Assembly: GCF_003254665.1 (NCBI RefSeq) | Contig: NZ_QHGY01000008.1 | Location: 62,001 to 126,000, forward strand | DNA length: 64,000 nucleotides | Reading direction: 5' to 3' | From: Billgrantia lactosivorans | Lineage (GTDB): Bacteria > Pseudomonadota > Gammaproteobacteria > Pseudomonadales > Halomonadaceae | Shown here: piece by piece, positions 36,746 through 45,263 of the stretch | How the letters are laid out: every line of letters starts with the position of its first letter | How positions within the stretch are numbered: the first letter of the stretch is position 1 | Notes under the pieces: generated by a model | The model's database searches: none | What the model was told of the DNA's origin: nothing | What the model saw: only the letters and a program-made list of their open reading frames with translations | Made by a program: the position numbers and the translations under genes

Positions 36746-37378
36746 ATGCGCAAACCCGCCCTTCCCATGCTCTTCGGCGCCGGCCTGGCAGCCACCGCCC
36801 TCATCGCCAGCGGCCAGGCACTGGCCTACAACCAGGGCGATTTCATCACTCGCGTGGGCGTCGCCCATGTCGACCCCAAGGGCGACAACGGCAGCCTCGC
36901 CGATGGCGCCTTCGATGTGGAGGTGGATAGCGACACCAACCTGGGCTTTACCCTGGGGTACCTGTTCCACGACAAGCTGGGCGTCGAGCTGCTGGCGGCC
37001 CTGCCGTTCAAGCACGATATCGAACTCAATGGAGTCGAGGCCGCTTCGACAAAGCACCTGCCGCCGACCCTGACCCTGCAGTACTACCCGCTGGGTGGCA
37101 CCGGCAACCAGCTCCAGCCCTATGCCGGCGTCGGCCTCAACTACACCCACTTTTTCAGCGAAGAGATCGATGTCCCTGGCGTCGAGCTCGAACTCGACAG
37201 CTCCTGGGGCCTGGCCGGCCAGCTCGGTGTCGACGTGCGCCTGGACGATGGCTGGGGGGTCAATGCCGCCGCCTGGTACGTCGATATCGATACCGATGCC
37301 AGCCTGAACGGCACGGATGTGGGCACGGTCAATATCGACCCCTGGGTCTTCATGGCCGGCGTCAGCTACCGCTTCTGA
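36746..37378 (+). CDS. OmpW-family outer-membrane protein (copy 2)
   Basis: This 210-residue protein has a signal peptide (residues 1-27, 'GQALAYNQ') and the same barrel blocks as its neighbour: 'GFTLGYLFHDKLGVELLAAL', 'LTLQYYPLGGTGNQLQPY' and C-terminal 'VSYRF'. It is a diverged paralogue of the upstream gene. ACAGGAGT precedes ATG 36746. A 10-bp hairpin, GAGGCCCGCC/GGCGGGCCTC, lies after the stop (37396-37419), without a T-run, facing the convergent gene. Confidence 0.9.
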   Translation: MRKPALPMLFGAGLAATALIASGQALAYNQGDFITRVGVAHVDPKGDNGSLADGAFDVEVDSDTNLGFTLGYLFHDKLGVELLAALPFKHDIELNGVEAASTKHLPPTLTLQYYPLGGTGNQLQPYAGVGLNYTHFFSEEIDVPGVELELDSSWGLAGQLGVDVRLDDGWGVNAAAWYVDIDTDASLNGTDVGTVNIDPWVFMAGVSYRF

Positions 37379-37453
37379 CCCCGCCCTATCGTCGCGAGGC
37401 CCGCCGCATGGCGGGCCTCGTGCGTTGCGGGGTCGAGCGACGAGTCGGCGTGC

Positions 37454-37954
37454 TCAGCGCGGGGAGTGGCGCGACAGGCCAAGCTGGGATAGCACGCGAT
37501 CCTCGAGGCCGTGGATCGCCTCGACCCGGGCCAGCCGGCGATAGTAGTCGTGGCTGAGAAAGGGCCGCCCGGCCAGCAGATGCTCGAGGTACTCCCGCGC
37601 CGGCTTGAGGGCCTGGGCGGTGGTGCCGGGCGCAGCGACATAGACCCAGGCCTCGATCGGACCTTCGTCGGTGACGATGGGGTGGCGGTGGCGCTGGTAC
37701 TCATGCGGATGACCCTCGAAGGGATCCATGAGCTCGATCTGGGCCGGCTCGAGCAGCTCGAACAGCGCGCCCTCGACGCTCTCGCCCGCTGCTGGCGCCA
37801 CGTTGGCATGGGCGACGCCCGCGACCCGCGAGGCCTTGTCGAAGCGCAAGGCATGGTGGTGCAGCGTGCCCGCCAGGGCGCGTCGCGTCGCGCCGATGCG
37901 GGCCTCGACGCGTGCCACGTTCATGTTGCTGCCATAGGCGAAGTAGTACGGCAT
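37454..37954 (-). CDS. Gamma-glutamylcyclotransferase-like (AIG2 fold) protein
   Basis: This 166-residue protein begins 'MPYYFAYGSNMNVARVEAR', the gamma-glutamylcyclotransferase-family substrate loop (YGSN). Later it has 'EGALFELLEPAQIELMDPFE', which carries the expected acidic region. Family enzymes release 5-oxoproline from gamma-glutamyl compounds. Start at ATG 37954; a longer frame upstream enters the YqcC-like gene. Confidence 0.85.
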   Translation of the reverse strand: MPYYFAYGSNMNVARVEARIGATRRALAGTLHHHALRFDKASRVAGVAHANVAPAAGESVEGALFELLEPAQIELMDPFEGHPHEYQRHRHPIVTDEGPIEAWVYVAAPGTTAQALKPAREYLEHLLAGRPFLSHDYYRRLARVEAIHGLEDRVLSQLGLSRHSPR

Positions 37955-37985
37955 GGCGTCTCCGTGGCTTGGGCGATGCGCAGCG

Positions 37986-38318
37986 TCAGTTCTCGGTGAC
38001 CAGGCGGTCGATCTCCTCGACGGCCTTGCACAGCAGCAGGCGATCGCTGGCGCGGGCACCCTGCTGCGCCAGATAGGTATCGACCACGGGCGCCACGTCG
38101 CATTTCGCCGGCATCGGCGCCCTGGCCTCGACCAGCGCGTCGAGCCGGGCGATGAACACGAAGCGCAGCCACTGGGGCAGCGCCATGGTATCGATGCAGA
38201 ACGGCTGCTCGCTCTGGTAGGCGTCGGGCGCCGGCGCGCTCATGCGCCACATGTTGGTGGCCCTCATGGTGGCCTCGAGACGGCGCAGTGCCACGTCGAG
38301 CTCGTCGTGTACGGTCAT
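37986..38318 (-). CDS. YqcC family protein (DUF446)
   Basis: This 110-residue protein has the pattern 'LRRLEATMRATNMWR', 'QPFCIDTMALPQWLRFVFIA' and 'MPAKCDVAPVV', which I recognise as YqcC/DUF446, a small helical protein of unknown function. It lies 31 bases upstream of the cyclotransferase-like gene on the same strand and is probably co-transcribed. Confidence 0.85.
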   Translation of the reverse strand: MTVHDELDVALRRLEATMRATNMWRMSAPAPDAYQSEQPFCIDTMALPQWLRFVFIARLDALVEARAPMPAKCDVAPVVDTYLAQQGARASDRLLLCKAVEEIDRLVTEN

Positions 38319-38387
38319 GGAGACTCCTGTGCAACTGTGCCTTCATTATCGCACAACTGAGCCGGCCTCCAACCGCGCGAGGGCCGC

Positions 38388-39134
38388 TCAGGCGGGCTGG
38401 CCGGCCAGGATCTTGCGCAGGAAGTCACGCGTACGCGGATCGCGAGGCGCATTGAAGAGCTGCGAAGGCGGCCCCTGCTCGACGATGCGTCCACCCTCCA
38501 TGAATACCACGCGATCCGCCACGTCCCGGGCGAAGCCCATCTCGTGCGTGACCACCAGCATGGTCTGCCGCTCACGGGCCAGCTGCTTCATCAACCCGAG
38601 CACCTCCTCGACCCACTCGGGGTCGAGCGAGGAGGTCGGCTCGTCGAACAGGATCACTTCGGCCTGAGCGGCCATGGCCCGGCCGATGCCGACCCGCTGC
38701 TGCTGACCGCCGGAGAGCGAGGCCGGGTAGGCGTCCGCCTTGTCGGCCAGTCCGATGCGCTCGAGGATCTCGCGGGCCCGGGCGTGCGCCCTGGCCTTGG
38801 GCCAGCGGTTCACCACGATCAAGCCTTCGGCGATGTTCTCGAGTGCGGTCTTGTTGGCGAACAGCGCGTAGTTCTGGAACACGAACGCCGTGCGCCGCCT
38901 CGCCGCCAGGATATCGGCCCGACTGGCCCGGGTGACGTCGACGCTCAGGTCGCCGATGACCAGATGGCCGGCATCGGGGCGCTCGAGAAAGTTGAGGCAG
39001 CGCAGCAGCGTCGACTTGCCGGTCCCCGAGGGGCCGATCACGACGATGATTTCCCCCTGCGCGATGTCGAGGTCGATGCCATCGAGCACGGTTGCGTCGC
39101 CGAAGCGCTTGACGAGATTGGCGATCTTGATCAT
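38388..39134 (-). CDS. Polar amino acid ABC transporter, ATP-binding protein
   Basis: This 248-residue ATPase has Walker A GPSGTGKST, signature 'LSGGQQQRVGIGRA', Walker B 'VILFDEPTSSLDP' and H-loop 'VVTHEMGFARDVADRV', the last typical of the GlnQ/HisP/TcyN family. It powers the permease and binding protein encoded upstream. The start shares ATGA with the permease stop (39131-39134). Confidence 0.93.
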   Translation of the reverse strand: MIKIANLVKRFGDATVLDGIDLDIAQGEIIVVIGPSGTGKSTLLRCLNFLERPDAGHLVIGDLSVDVTRASRADILAARRRTAFVFQNYALFANKTALENIAEGLIVVNRWPKARAHARAREILERIGLADKADAYPASLSGGQQQRVGIGRAMAAQAEVILFDEPTSSLDPEWVEEVLGLMKQLARERQTMLVVTHEMGFARDVADRVVFMEGGRIVEQGPPSQLFNAPRDPRTRDFLRKILAGQPA

Positions 39135-39805
39135 CTGCGGTAGGCCCTGTTGAGTCGCAGCTCCAGCCATCGCTGGAACCAGGCCAGCAGCTCGACGATG
39201 ATCCAGTACAGGATCGCCACCGTGATGAAGGCCTCGAAATAGAGGAAGCTGCCGGCCGCCTCCTTCTGGGTCGCCCCCATCAGCTCCGTGACACCGAGGG
39301 TGAAGGCCAGCGAGGTCGCCTTGATCATGTCGATGAAGTAGTTCATCAGCGTGGGCACGGCCACGCGGGTGGCCTGGGGCAGCACGATGCGGCGCATCAG
39401 CTGACCATTGGTCATGCCGATCGACAGGGCCGCCTCGGTCTGGCTGCGGTCGACCCCCACGATGGCGGCGCGTATCGACTCCGCCATGTAGGCGGAGAAG
39501 TGCAGCGTGAGGCCCATGATCGTGGCGGTGATGCCGTTGATCTGGGTCAGGAAGGCCAGCAGCTGCGGCAGGCCGTAGTAGAACAGGAACAGCTGGACCA
39601 GCAGCGGGGTGCCGCGGAAGAAGGAGATGAACAGCAGGGTCGCCGCGTTCAGCCCCGGGATCTTCAGCACGCGGATCACCGCCAGGCCGCAGGAGAGGAT
39701 CAGGGCCAGGGCCATGCCCGCCGCGGCCATCTGCAGCGTGAGCGGCAGATAGCGCAGCAGGACGGGCACCAACCCCAGCATGTAGTCGAAGTCGAGGACA
39801 CGCAT
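39131..39805 (-). CDS. Polar amino acid ABC transporter, permease
   Basis: This 224-residue His/Glu/Gln/Arg-type permease has about five helices. The characteristic loop is 'GVDRSQTEAALSIGMTNGQ' followed by 'RRIVLPQATRVAVPTLMNYF'. It works as a homodimer with the adjacent ATPase. It begins 17 bases after the binding-protein stop. Confidence 0.92.
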   Translation of the reverse strand: MRVLDFDYMLGLVPVLLRYLPLTLQMAAAGMALALILSCGLAVIRVLKIPGLNAATLLFISFFRGTPLLVQLFLFYYGLPQLLAFLTQINGITATIMGLTLHFSAYMAESIRAAIVGVDRSQTEAALSIGMTNGQLMRRIVLPQATRVAVPTLMNYFIDMIKATSLAFTLGVTELMGATQKEAAGSFLYFEAFITVAILYWIIVELLAWFQRWLELRLNRAYRR

Positions 39806-39822
39806 GGAGAGCGCTCAGCGGG

Positions 39823-40578
39823 TCACGGACGCGTGATGTCGGTGCCGAACCAGCGCTCGGCGATGTCGGCCAGGGTGCCGTCGTCGCGCAGGGCGGCGAG
39901 GGCTTGGTCGACCCGGTCACGCAGGTCACGGTCGGCCTCGGTGTCGCGGAACGGCAGCGCGTTGCGGATCGTGGAGAACGGCTCGCCGGCGAGCTGAAGG
40001 GGCAGCGAACGCTCCTGGATCACCTGGGTGGCACTGACCCGGTCCATGACGAAGGCATCGACACGGCCCAGTGCGGTGTCCTGCTCGATGTTGCTGTCGT
40101 AGGTCCGGATATCGATCTCGTCGGCATAAGGCAGCTCGCGCAGCAGCTGTTCGTAGTTCGAGCCGAGGTTGACCGCAACCCGCTTGCCCTTGAGATCTTC
40201 CACGCCTTCGATCTCCTCGTTGCCGGCCCTGACGACCACTTGCGCGCCATCGTAGACGTACGGCTCGGTGAAGAGGTACTTCGCCTCGCGCTCCTCGGTG
40301 ATGGTGATCTGGTTGGCGATGGTGTCGATGCGCCCCGACTCGAGCATGCCGAACAGACCGGAAAAGTTGGCGGTCTCGAACTCCACCTCCACCCCCAGCT
40401 CCTCGCCTACGGCACGCATGAGATCCACCTCGAAGCCCTTCAGCGTGTCCTGTTCGACGAAGGTGAAGGGGAAGTAGCCCCCCGACATGCCCACCCGGAG
40501 CACATCGTCCTGGGCCTGCACGCCACCCAGGGAGAGGGCACCCGCAAGGATCGCTGCAACCAGAGAGCGTAATGACAT
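39823..40578 (-). CDS. Amino acid ABC transporter substrate-binding protein (cystine-type)
   Basis: This 251-residue periplasmic protein has a signal peptide (about 1-22, 'LGGVQAQD') and family-3 solute-binding motifs: 'LRVGMSGGYFPFTFVEQDTL', 'KGFEVDLMRAVGEELGV' and 'LKGKRVAVNLGSNYEQLL'. The pattern resembles cystine-binding TcyJ/FliY-type proteins, but the ligand is uncertain. GAGGAGGTC precedes ATG 40578. Upstream is an AT-rich stretch with an extended -10-like TGCTAAAAT. Confidence 0.88.
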   Translation of the reverse strand: MSLRSLVAAILAGALSLGGVQAQDDVLRVGMSGGYFPFTFVEQDTLKGFEVDLMRAVGEELGVEVEFETANFSGLFGMLESGRIDTIANQITITEEREAKYLFTEPYVYDGAQVVVRAGNEEIEGVEDLKGKRVAVNLGSNYEQLLRELPYADEIDIRTYDSNIEQDTALGRVDAFVMDRVSATQVIQERSLPLQLAGEPFSTIRNALPFRDTEADRDLRDRVDQALAALRDDGTLADIAERWFGTDITRP

Positions 40579-40893
40579 GATCGACCTCCTCAATATTAAT
40601 TTGGAATAAATTTTACGCTTATTATGCGATTTTAGCAGACAGGCACCCAATCACCACCGTCGGCCCATGGCATTTCGCTATGCCAGCCATAGCGTAGTCG
40701 CGTGCCGTCGGGTCATGCACAGTTTCACTGAAAGAGGCTGTGGATAAGCTCTGGAAAGCCGCCGCGGTGGCAGACACGCCGGGGCTCCGCCAGGCATGCT
40801 CATTTCTTGACCACTCGTGAGCGCTTCCACGCGCGACATGGCTGACAACTCCCCGGCCATCACGGTAGAGTGCACGCACGAAAGGGAGCCCTT
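40579..40893. other. Divergent intergenic region
   Basis: About 315 bases between the amino acid transporter and the DUF3549 gene. The left 60 bases are AT-rich and likely hold the transporter promoter. A single perfect DnaA-box 9-mer TGTGGATAA lies at 40739-40747, but it is alone. Nothing else is apparent. Confidence 0.5.
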
Positions 40894-41925
40894 ATGCAGC
40901 CGATTCACACACTTCACGACTTCTTCGTGCGCACCGGCGCAGACGTCCATCTCTACCACATGGGGCGTCGGGTCGAACCCTGCCCGCTGGACGCCCTTGC
41001 TCACTTCGAGCAGGACGCCGCCGCCTGGCCCTCCCCCTGGCAGGGGCAGGCGCGGCTGGGCATCGTCTTTCGCCTGGGCGATATCGTCGATCCGCTGATC
41101 TGGTTCCTGGCCCTGCCGCTGGACGAGCAGGGCCAGCTGGTTCCCGCGCCGCGCGACGCCTTCCTGCAGCGGCTGCTGGTCATCCTGGGGCACAACGCAC
41201 AGCGTGCGGACCGCCAGGCTCGCGAGAGCAGCGAGATCGAGAACCTGATGCAGGACAACCCGCTCGCCTTCACGCCTTCGCTGCCCTTCCAGGCCATGCT
41301 GCACGCCCAGGCCACGCGCGACACCGGCAGGCCGGCAAGCGCGCACCTGGAACCGGTGGAAGCCTATCTCAGCGGCCAGCAGCAGGTGGACTGGCAGTTC
41401 CTGGGGCTGCAGGGCCTGGCCGACTTCACCGTGCGAATGGACGACGAGGCCGCCCGCCTGCTGGCCGCGACACTCCCCACCCTGCCCGACGAAGTGTTGA
41501 ATTCGCTGTGCTACTGTCTAGAGCATGTCGCCGTGCCCACAGCGCTCGGCCTGGCGCTGCGTGACCGGGGCGAGCAGGCAGCGGCCGCGGGGCAAGTGGA
41601 GACGCTGTGCGCCTGCGTACGTGCCGTGGCGGGAGCTGACGAATCCATCGCCGGAGCCTGGTACGATGCGCTGCTGTCCGACCCGGCGGCCTGCGGTCCC
41701 GATCTGCTGGCTGCGATTGCCGGGCGTGGCTGGGAACTCCTGGAGGACAGCGAGCGCCTGCCTCGCTTCCTCGAGCGCCTGGCCGAGCAGCCGTCGGCGG
41801 ATTTCGCCAGCCTGGCCCGCGATCTGGCGCTGGTACCGCGGCTGCGCCTGCCGGTGCTGATGACGCTGCGTGAAGCCCGGCGGGATTCCGCCATCGGCCG
41901 GCGCCTGGCCGGCCTGGGCCAGTGA
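40894..41925 (+). CDS. DUF3549 family protein
   Basis: This 343-residue soluble protein has 'IHTLHDFFVRTGADVHLYHM' at the N-terminus and 'DIVDPLIWFLALPLDEQGQL' near residue 70. I recognise it as DUF3549, found in Pseudomonas/Halomonas relatives and of unknown function. It is rich in alpha-helical segments after residue 190 with HEAT-like spacing. AAGGGAG precedes ATG 40894. It is followed after 37 bases by the RimB-like gene. Confidence 0.78.
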   Translation: MQPIHTLHDFFVRTGADVHLYHMGRRVEPCPLDALAHFEQDAAAWPSPWQGQARLGIVFRLGDIVDPLIWFLALPLDEQGQLVPAPRDAFLQRLLVILGHNAQRADRQARESSEIENLMQDNPLAFTPSLPFQAMLHAQATRDTGRPASAHLEPVEAYLSGQQQVDWQFLGLQGLADFTVRMDDEAARLLAATLPTLPDEVLNSLCYCLEHVAVPTALGLALRDRGEQAAAAGQVETLCACVRAVAGADESIAGAWYDALLSDPAACGPDLLAAIAGRGWELLEDSERLPRFLERLAEQPSADFASLARDLALVPRLRLPVLMTLREARRDSAIGRRLAGLGQ

Positions 41926-41962
41926 ACGGGGCTCATGAACAAGGACAGCGGGAAGTGACGCA

Positions 41963-42400
41963 ATGAAGGAACTGCCCTATATTCCCAAGGCCGTCATCGG
42001 TCGCCTGGAGATGGTCACCCTGCCGACCATCGGGATGACCGTCTGCGCCAAGATCGACACGGGAGCACGTACCTCGGCGCTGCACGCCGAGGACATCGAG
42101 ATCTTCGAAGAGGAAGGCCACCTGTGGGTCAGTTTCACTACCCGTAGCGGCGGCCTGGAATCGCCGCCGCACGTCTACCGCACCCACCTGCATGACCGCC
42201 GCAGGGTGACGAGTTCCAACGGCCACAAGGAGTGGCGCTACGTGATTCGCACCCCGATGCAACTGGGCGAGCTCGAGGTCATGGTGGAGCTGACCCTGAC
42301 CGACCGCAGCGACATGCGCTATCCCATGCTGCTGGGGCGCCGTGCCCTGCGTCGCCTGCTGGTGGCGCCCGGTGCCAGCTTCCTGCATGGCGAACCCTGA
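41963..42400 (+). CDS. rimB: RimB-type retropepsin-like protease (ATP-dependent zinc protease family)
   Basis: This 145-residue protein has the aspartic-protease-like motif '[17 protein letters not shown]' near residue 31-47 and '[13 protein letters not shown]' near the C-terminus. This is the pattern of the small protein encoded next to rimK, often annotated ATP-dependent zinc protease. In Pseudomonas, RimB is reported to act with RimK and RimA in controlling glutamylation of ribosomal protein S6. It precedes rimK by 31 bases. Confidence 0.85.
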   Translation: MKELPYIPKAVIGRLEMVTLPTIGMTVCAKIDTGARTSALHAEDIEIFEEEGHLWVSFTTRSGGLESPPHVYRTHLHDRRRVTSSNGHKEWRYVIRTPMQLGELEVMVELTLTDRSDMRYPMLLGRRALRRLLVAPGASFLHGEP

Positions 42401-42431
42401 ACCACCCGGCCCTGCCGCCCCGGAGCCCCCG

Positions 42432-43340
42432 ATGCATATCGCGCTGCTGTCCCGCAATCGCAATCTCTACTCCACGCGACGCCTGGTGGAGGCCGCCGAA
42501 CAGCGCGGCCACAAGGCGCGGGTGATCGATACCCTGCGCTGCTACATGAGCATCGCCGCCCACCACCCCTCGATTCACTACAAGGGCGAGGAGATCGAAC
42601 GCTTCGATGCGGTGATACCGCGCATCGGTGCCTCCGTGACCTTCTACGGCTGCGCCGTGCTGCGCCAGTTCGAGATGATGGGCACCTACGTGCTCAACGA
42701 CTCGGTCGCCATCACCCGCTCGCGCGACAAGCTGCGCTCCCTGCAGCTGCTGTCGCGCAAGGGGCTGGGCCTGCCGATCACCGGGTTCGCCCACTCGCCG
42801 GACGACATTCCCGATCTGATCACCATGGTCAAGGGCGCCCCGCTGGTGATCAAGTTGCTGGAAGGCACCCAGGGCATCGGCGTGGTGCTGGCCGAGACCA
42901 ACCAGGCCGCCGAGTCGGTGATCCAGGCCTTCATGGGCATGAAGGCCAACATCATGGTGCAGGAGTACATCAAGGAGGCCCGCGGTGCCGACATTCGCTG
43001 CTTCGTGATCGGCGACAAGGTGGTCGCCTCGATGAAGCGGCAGGCCGCCGAGGGCGAGTTTCGCTCCAACCTCCACCGCGGCGGCACGGCGAGCCTGATC
43101 CGCATCACGCCGGAGGAGCGCTCCACGGCGATCCGCGCGGCCAAGGCGATGGGGCTGCGGGTGGCCGGCGTCGACCTGCTACGATCCAACCATGGTCCGG
43201 TGATCATGGAGGTCAACTCCTCGCCGGGGCTGCAGGGCATCGAGACCGCCACCGGCAAGGACATCGCCGGCCTGATCATCGAGCACATCGAGAAGAATGC
43301 CGTCGCCCCGCGCAAGGCACCGCCTAAACCCAAGGGGTAA
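42432..43340 (+). CDS. rimK: Ribosomal protein S6 modification enzyme (L-glutamate ligase)
   Basis: This 302-residue ATP-grasp ligase shows '[20 protein letters not shown]', '[20 protein letters not shown]', '[20 protein letters not shown]' and '[15 protein letters not shown]', all RimK hallmarks. It adds glutamates to the C-terminus of ribosomal protein S6. The C-terminus ends with a basic, proline-rich tail (RKAPPKPKG). GGAG lies upstream of ATG 42432; a longer in-frame reading overlaps rimB. Confidence 0.94.
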   Translation: MHIALLSRNRNLYSTRRLVEAAEQRGHKARVIDTLRCYMSIAAHHPSIHYKGEEIERFDAVIPRIGASVTFYGCAVLRQFEMMGTYVLNDSVAITRSRDKLRSLQLLSRKGLGLPITGFAHSPDDIPDLITMVKGAPLVIKLLEGTQGIGVVLAETNQAAESVIQAFMGMKANIMVQEYIKEARGADIRCFVIGDKVVASMKRQAAEGEFRSNLHRGGTASLIRITPEERSTAIRAAKAMGLRVAGVDLLRSNHGPVIMEVNSSPGLQGIETATGKDIAGLIIEHIEKNAVAPRKAPPKPKG

Positions 43341-43450
43341 TTGCGAGAAAAGCGCCTCTATTTGTAGAAAGGCTACATATTTTGCCCGCGGGGGTAGCAA
43401 AACAGTGTTTCCCCCGCCACAATCTGCGTCACCGGAGGAGGTGACCGCTC

Positions 43451-43894
43451 ATGTTTCTCGACAATCGCCAAGTGGCGATGGACAGCGTTCTGGAAGCGCT
43501 GGCAGACAGCATCGATTATTTTCAGGACAATCTCGAGCGCCTGCGCCCTTCCCTGCGCGAGACGCTCAAGCCTCACTACGAGGCCCGCGCCCAGACGATG
43601 CAGAAGCTGCAGGAACTGGCCCGGCGTCACCTCAAGCTGCTGCCGCGCGACGCCGACGTCGAGCGTGACGACTACATGTGGCTGTGGAGCCGACTGAAGA
43701 GTTTCGTCGGCAACGAGAGTCAGGTGGTGATTGGCGAACTGCTGGAGCAGGAGCGCGTCCTGATGCAGGCCCTGGCCACGCTTTATACCCACCCGCTGCC
43801 CAACCCCCTCGAGCCGATCGTCGAGCAGTGCTGGAAGGACTGCCGCGCCCTGATTCGCGAACTCTACCGTCAGCAGAAGCCACGCCGCCGCTGA
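43451..43894 (+). CDS. Small helical protein of unknown function
   Basis: This 147-residue protein is fully hydrophilic and almost entirely helical by eye: 'VLEALADSIDYFQDNLERLR', 'LKPHYEARAQTMQKLQELA', 'VVIGELLEQERVLMQALATL'. It reads like a four-helix bundle. I do not recognise the family with certainty. GGAGGAGG precedes ATG 43451. A weak hairpin, TGTAG/CTACA (43363-43377), lies between it and rimK, so it may have its own promoter. Confidence 0.65.
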   Translation: MFLDNRQVAMDSVLEALADSIDYFQDNLERLRPSLRETLKPHYEARAQTMQKLQELARRHLKLLPRDADVERDDYMWLWSRLKSFVGNESQVVIGELLEQERVLMQALATLYTHPLPNPLEPIVEQCWKDCRALIRELYRQQKPRRR

Positions 43895-43906
43895 CCGCCG
43901 CGCGAG

Positions 43907-44617
43907 TCAGCGCTGATCCCGTTCGACCTCGAGCAGCTGGCGCCAGGCCGGCGGCGTGATCTGCAGCGGCTCCAGTGGCCCCAGGAAGTAGGGTTCGCGG
44001 CCCCACAGATAGAGATCCCCCACGGTGGCCGCCCGCGCCACCCACTCCCGCGCCTGCAGCCGCCACAGGCCCGCCACCGGTCGTGACGGTGCGCTGCAGC
44101 CCCGCGCCTCCAGGCCCAGCGCATCGGCGATGAACAGCGCCCGCGGCAGGTGCCAGGACTGCGTGACCAGCAGCACCCGGTCGACGCCGAACACGTCGCG
44201 TGCCCGGGCCAGGGTATCGAAGGTACTGAACCCGGCGTAGTCCAGCGTCATGTCCTCGTCGCGAACGTACTGGCCGCGCAGGTCGCGCCACATGGTAATG
44301 GGTTCGTTGTACTGGCGGGTGCGGTTGTCACCGGAGAGCAGCAGATGCTCGACCCGCCCCAACCGAATCAGGCGGGAAGCGGCGTTGATGCGCGCCTCGT
44401 AGTGGGGGTTGCGCACGCCGCTGCGGGTCCAGTGCGACGTGCCGAAGACGATGCCGACCTGGTCCGGGCCGCACAGCGGCAGTTCGCGCTCGATACGCGA
44501 GTGGGTCTGGCCCAGTACCCACAGGTTGGCGCCGACGAACAGCAGCAGCGCCAGCAGCAGCAGGGCGCCGAGCGTCATCAGAAGAAGCTTGAAGGTTTTC
44601 CACAACAGCGCCTGCAT
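43907..44617 (-). CDS. SanA/YdcF-like (DUF218) membrane-anchored protein
   Basis: This 236-residue protein has one N-terminal membrane segment (about residues 9-32, 'LLLMTLGALLLLALLLFVG'). A DUF218 domain follows with 'GIVFGTSHWTRSGVRNPHYE', 'LLLSGDNRTRQYNEPITM' and 'VLLVTQSWHLPRALF'. E. coli SanA affects envelope barrier function; the biochemical role is not settled. It is encoded between the helical protein (convergent, 12 bases) and the suf operon. Confidence 0.85.
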   Translation of the reverse strand: MQALLWKTFKLLLMTLGALLLLALLLFVGANLWVLGQTHSRIERELPLCGPDQVGIVFGTSHWTRSGVRNPHYEARINAASRLIRLGRVEHLLLSGDNRTRQYNEPITMWRDLRGQYVRDEDMTLDYAGFSTFDTLARARDVFGVDRVLLVTQSWHLPRALFIADALGLEARGCSAPSRPVAGLWRLQAREWVARAATVGDLYLWGREPYFLGPLEPLQITPPAWRQLLEVERDQR

Positions 44618-44689
44618 TCACCGTCACCGGACAAGGTAGAACGAAGCCCCGTTCCCGCCGCCACCAAGCGAGCGGCCCGGGGCCGGCGG

Positions 44690-45262
44690 CTAGAACATGC
44701 CGAGCTCCAGCTTCGCCTCGTCGCTCATCATCTCACGGCTCCAGGGCGGATCGAAGACGATTTCGGTGTGCACGCGACTGATCTGCGGGGCACCGAGGAT
44801 CTTGTTGCGCGCGTCGGCGGCAATCACGTCGCCCATGCCACAGCCCGGCGCGGTGAGGGTCATGCGGATGGTGACGATGCGCTCGCCGCTGATCAGTCGC
44901 TCGATGCGGCAGCCGTAGACCAGGCCCAGGTCGACGATGTTGACCGGGATCTCCGGGTCGAAGCAGGTGCGCAGCTGATCCCAGACGAACTGCTCGATCT
45001 CCTCGTCGCCGGCATCCTCGGGCAGCGTCGGTCGCGGCAGCGGCTCGAGCCCCAGGGCATCGAGGTTGCTGCCTTCGATGAGATAGAGCCGCCCCTCGTA
45101 GCCGACGCTCACCGAGCTGCCCTTGGCCTGCATCACGCTGACCTCGCTGTCCTCGGCCAGGGTCACGGTCTTGCCGAAGGGAATCGAGATGACTTCGACG
45201 TCGCGCTGCAGCGGCAGCGTCTGGCCCCGTTGCAGGCCGGCGATCTGCTCGATGCTCGACAT
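44690..45262 (-). CDS. sufT: Fe-S cluster assembly protein SufT
   Basis: This 190-residue protein has an N-terminal domain (1-85) and a MIP18/DUF59 domain ('DQLRTCFDPEIPVNIVDLGL', 'MTLTAPGCGMGDVIAADARN', 'VFDPPWSREMMSDEA'). This is the SufT arrangement. It is thought to help maturation or delivery of Fe-S clusters. It starts one base after the sufS stop and is the last gene of the suf operon. Confidence 0.9.
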   Translation of the reverse strand: MSSIEQIAGLQRGQTLPLQRDVEVISIPFGKTVTLAEDSEVSVMQAKGSSVSVGYEGRLYLIEGSNLDALGLEPLPRPTLPEDAGDEEIEQFVWDQLRTCFDPEIPVNIVDLGLVYGCRIERLISGERIVTIRMTLTAPGCGMGDVIAADARNKILGAPQISRVHTEIVFDPPWSREMMSDEAKLELGMF

Positions 45263-45263
45263 C

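Noticed and set aside
40739-40747. A perfect DnaA box (TGTGGATAA)
   Set aside because: It is single, with no AT-rich unwinding region, repeat cluster or dnaA/dnaN/gidA genes nearby, so there is no evidence for an origin.
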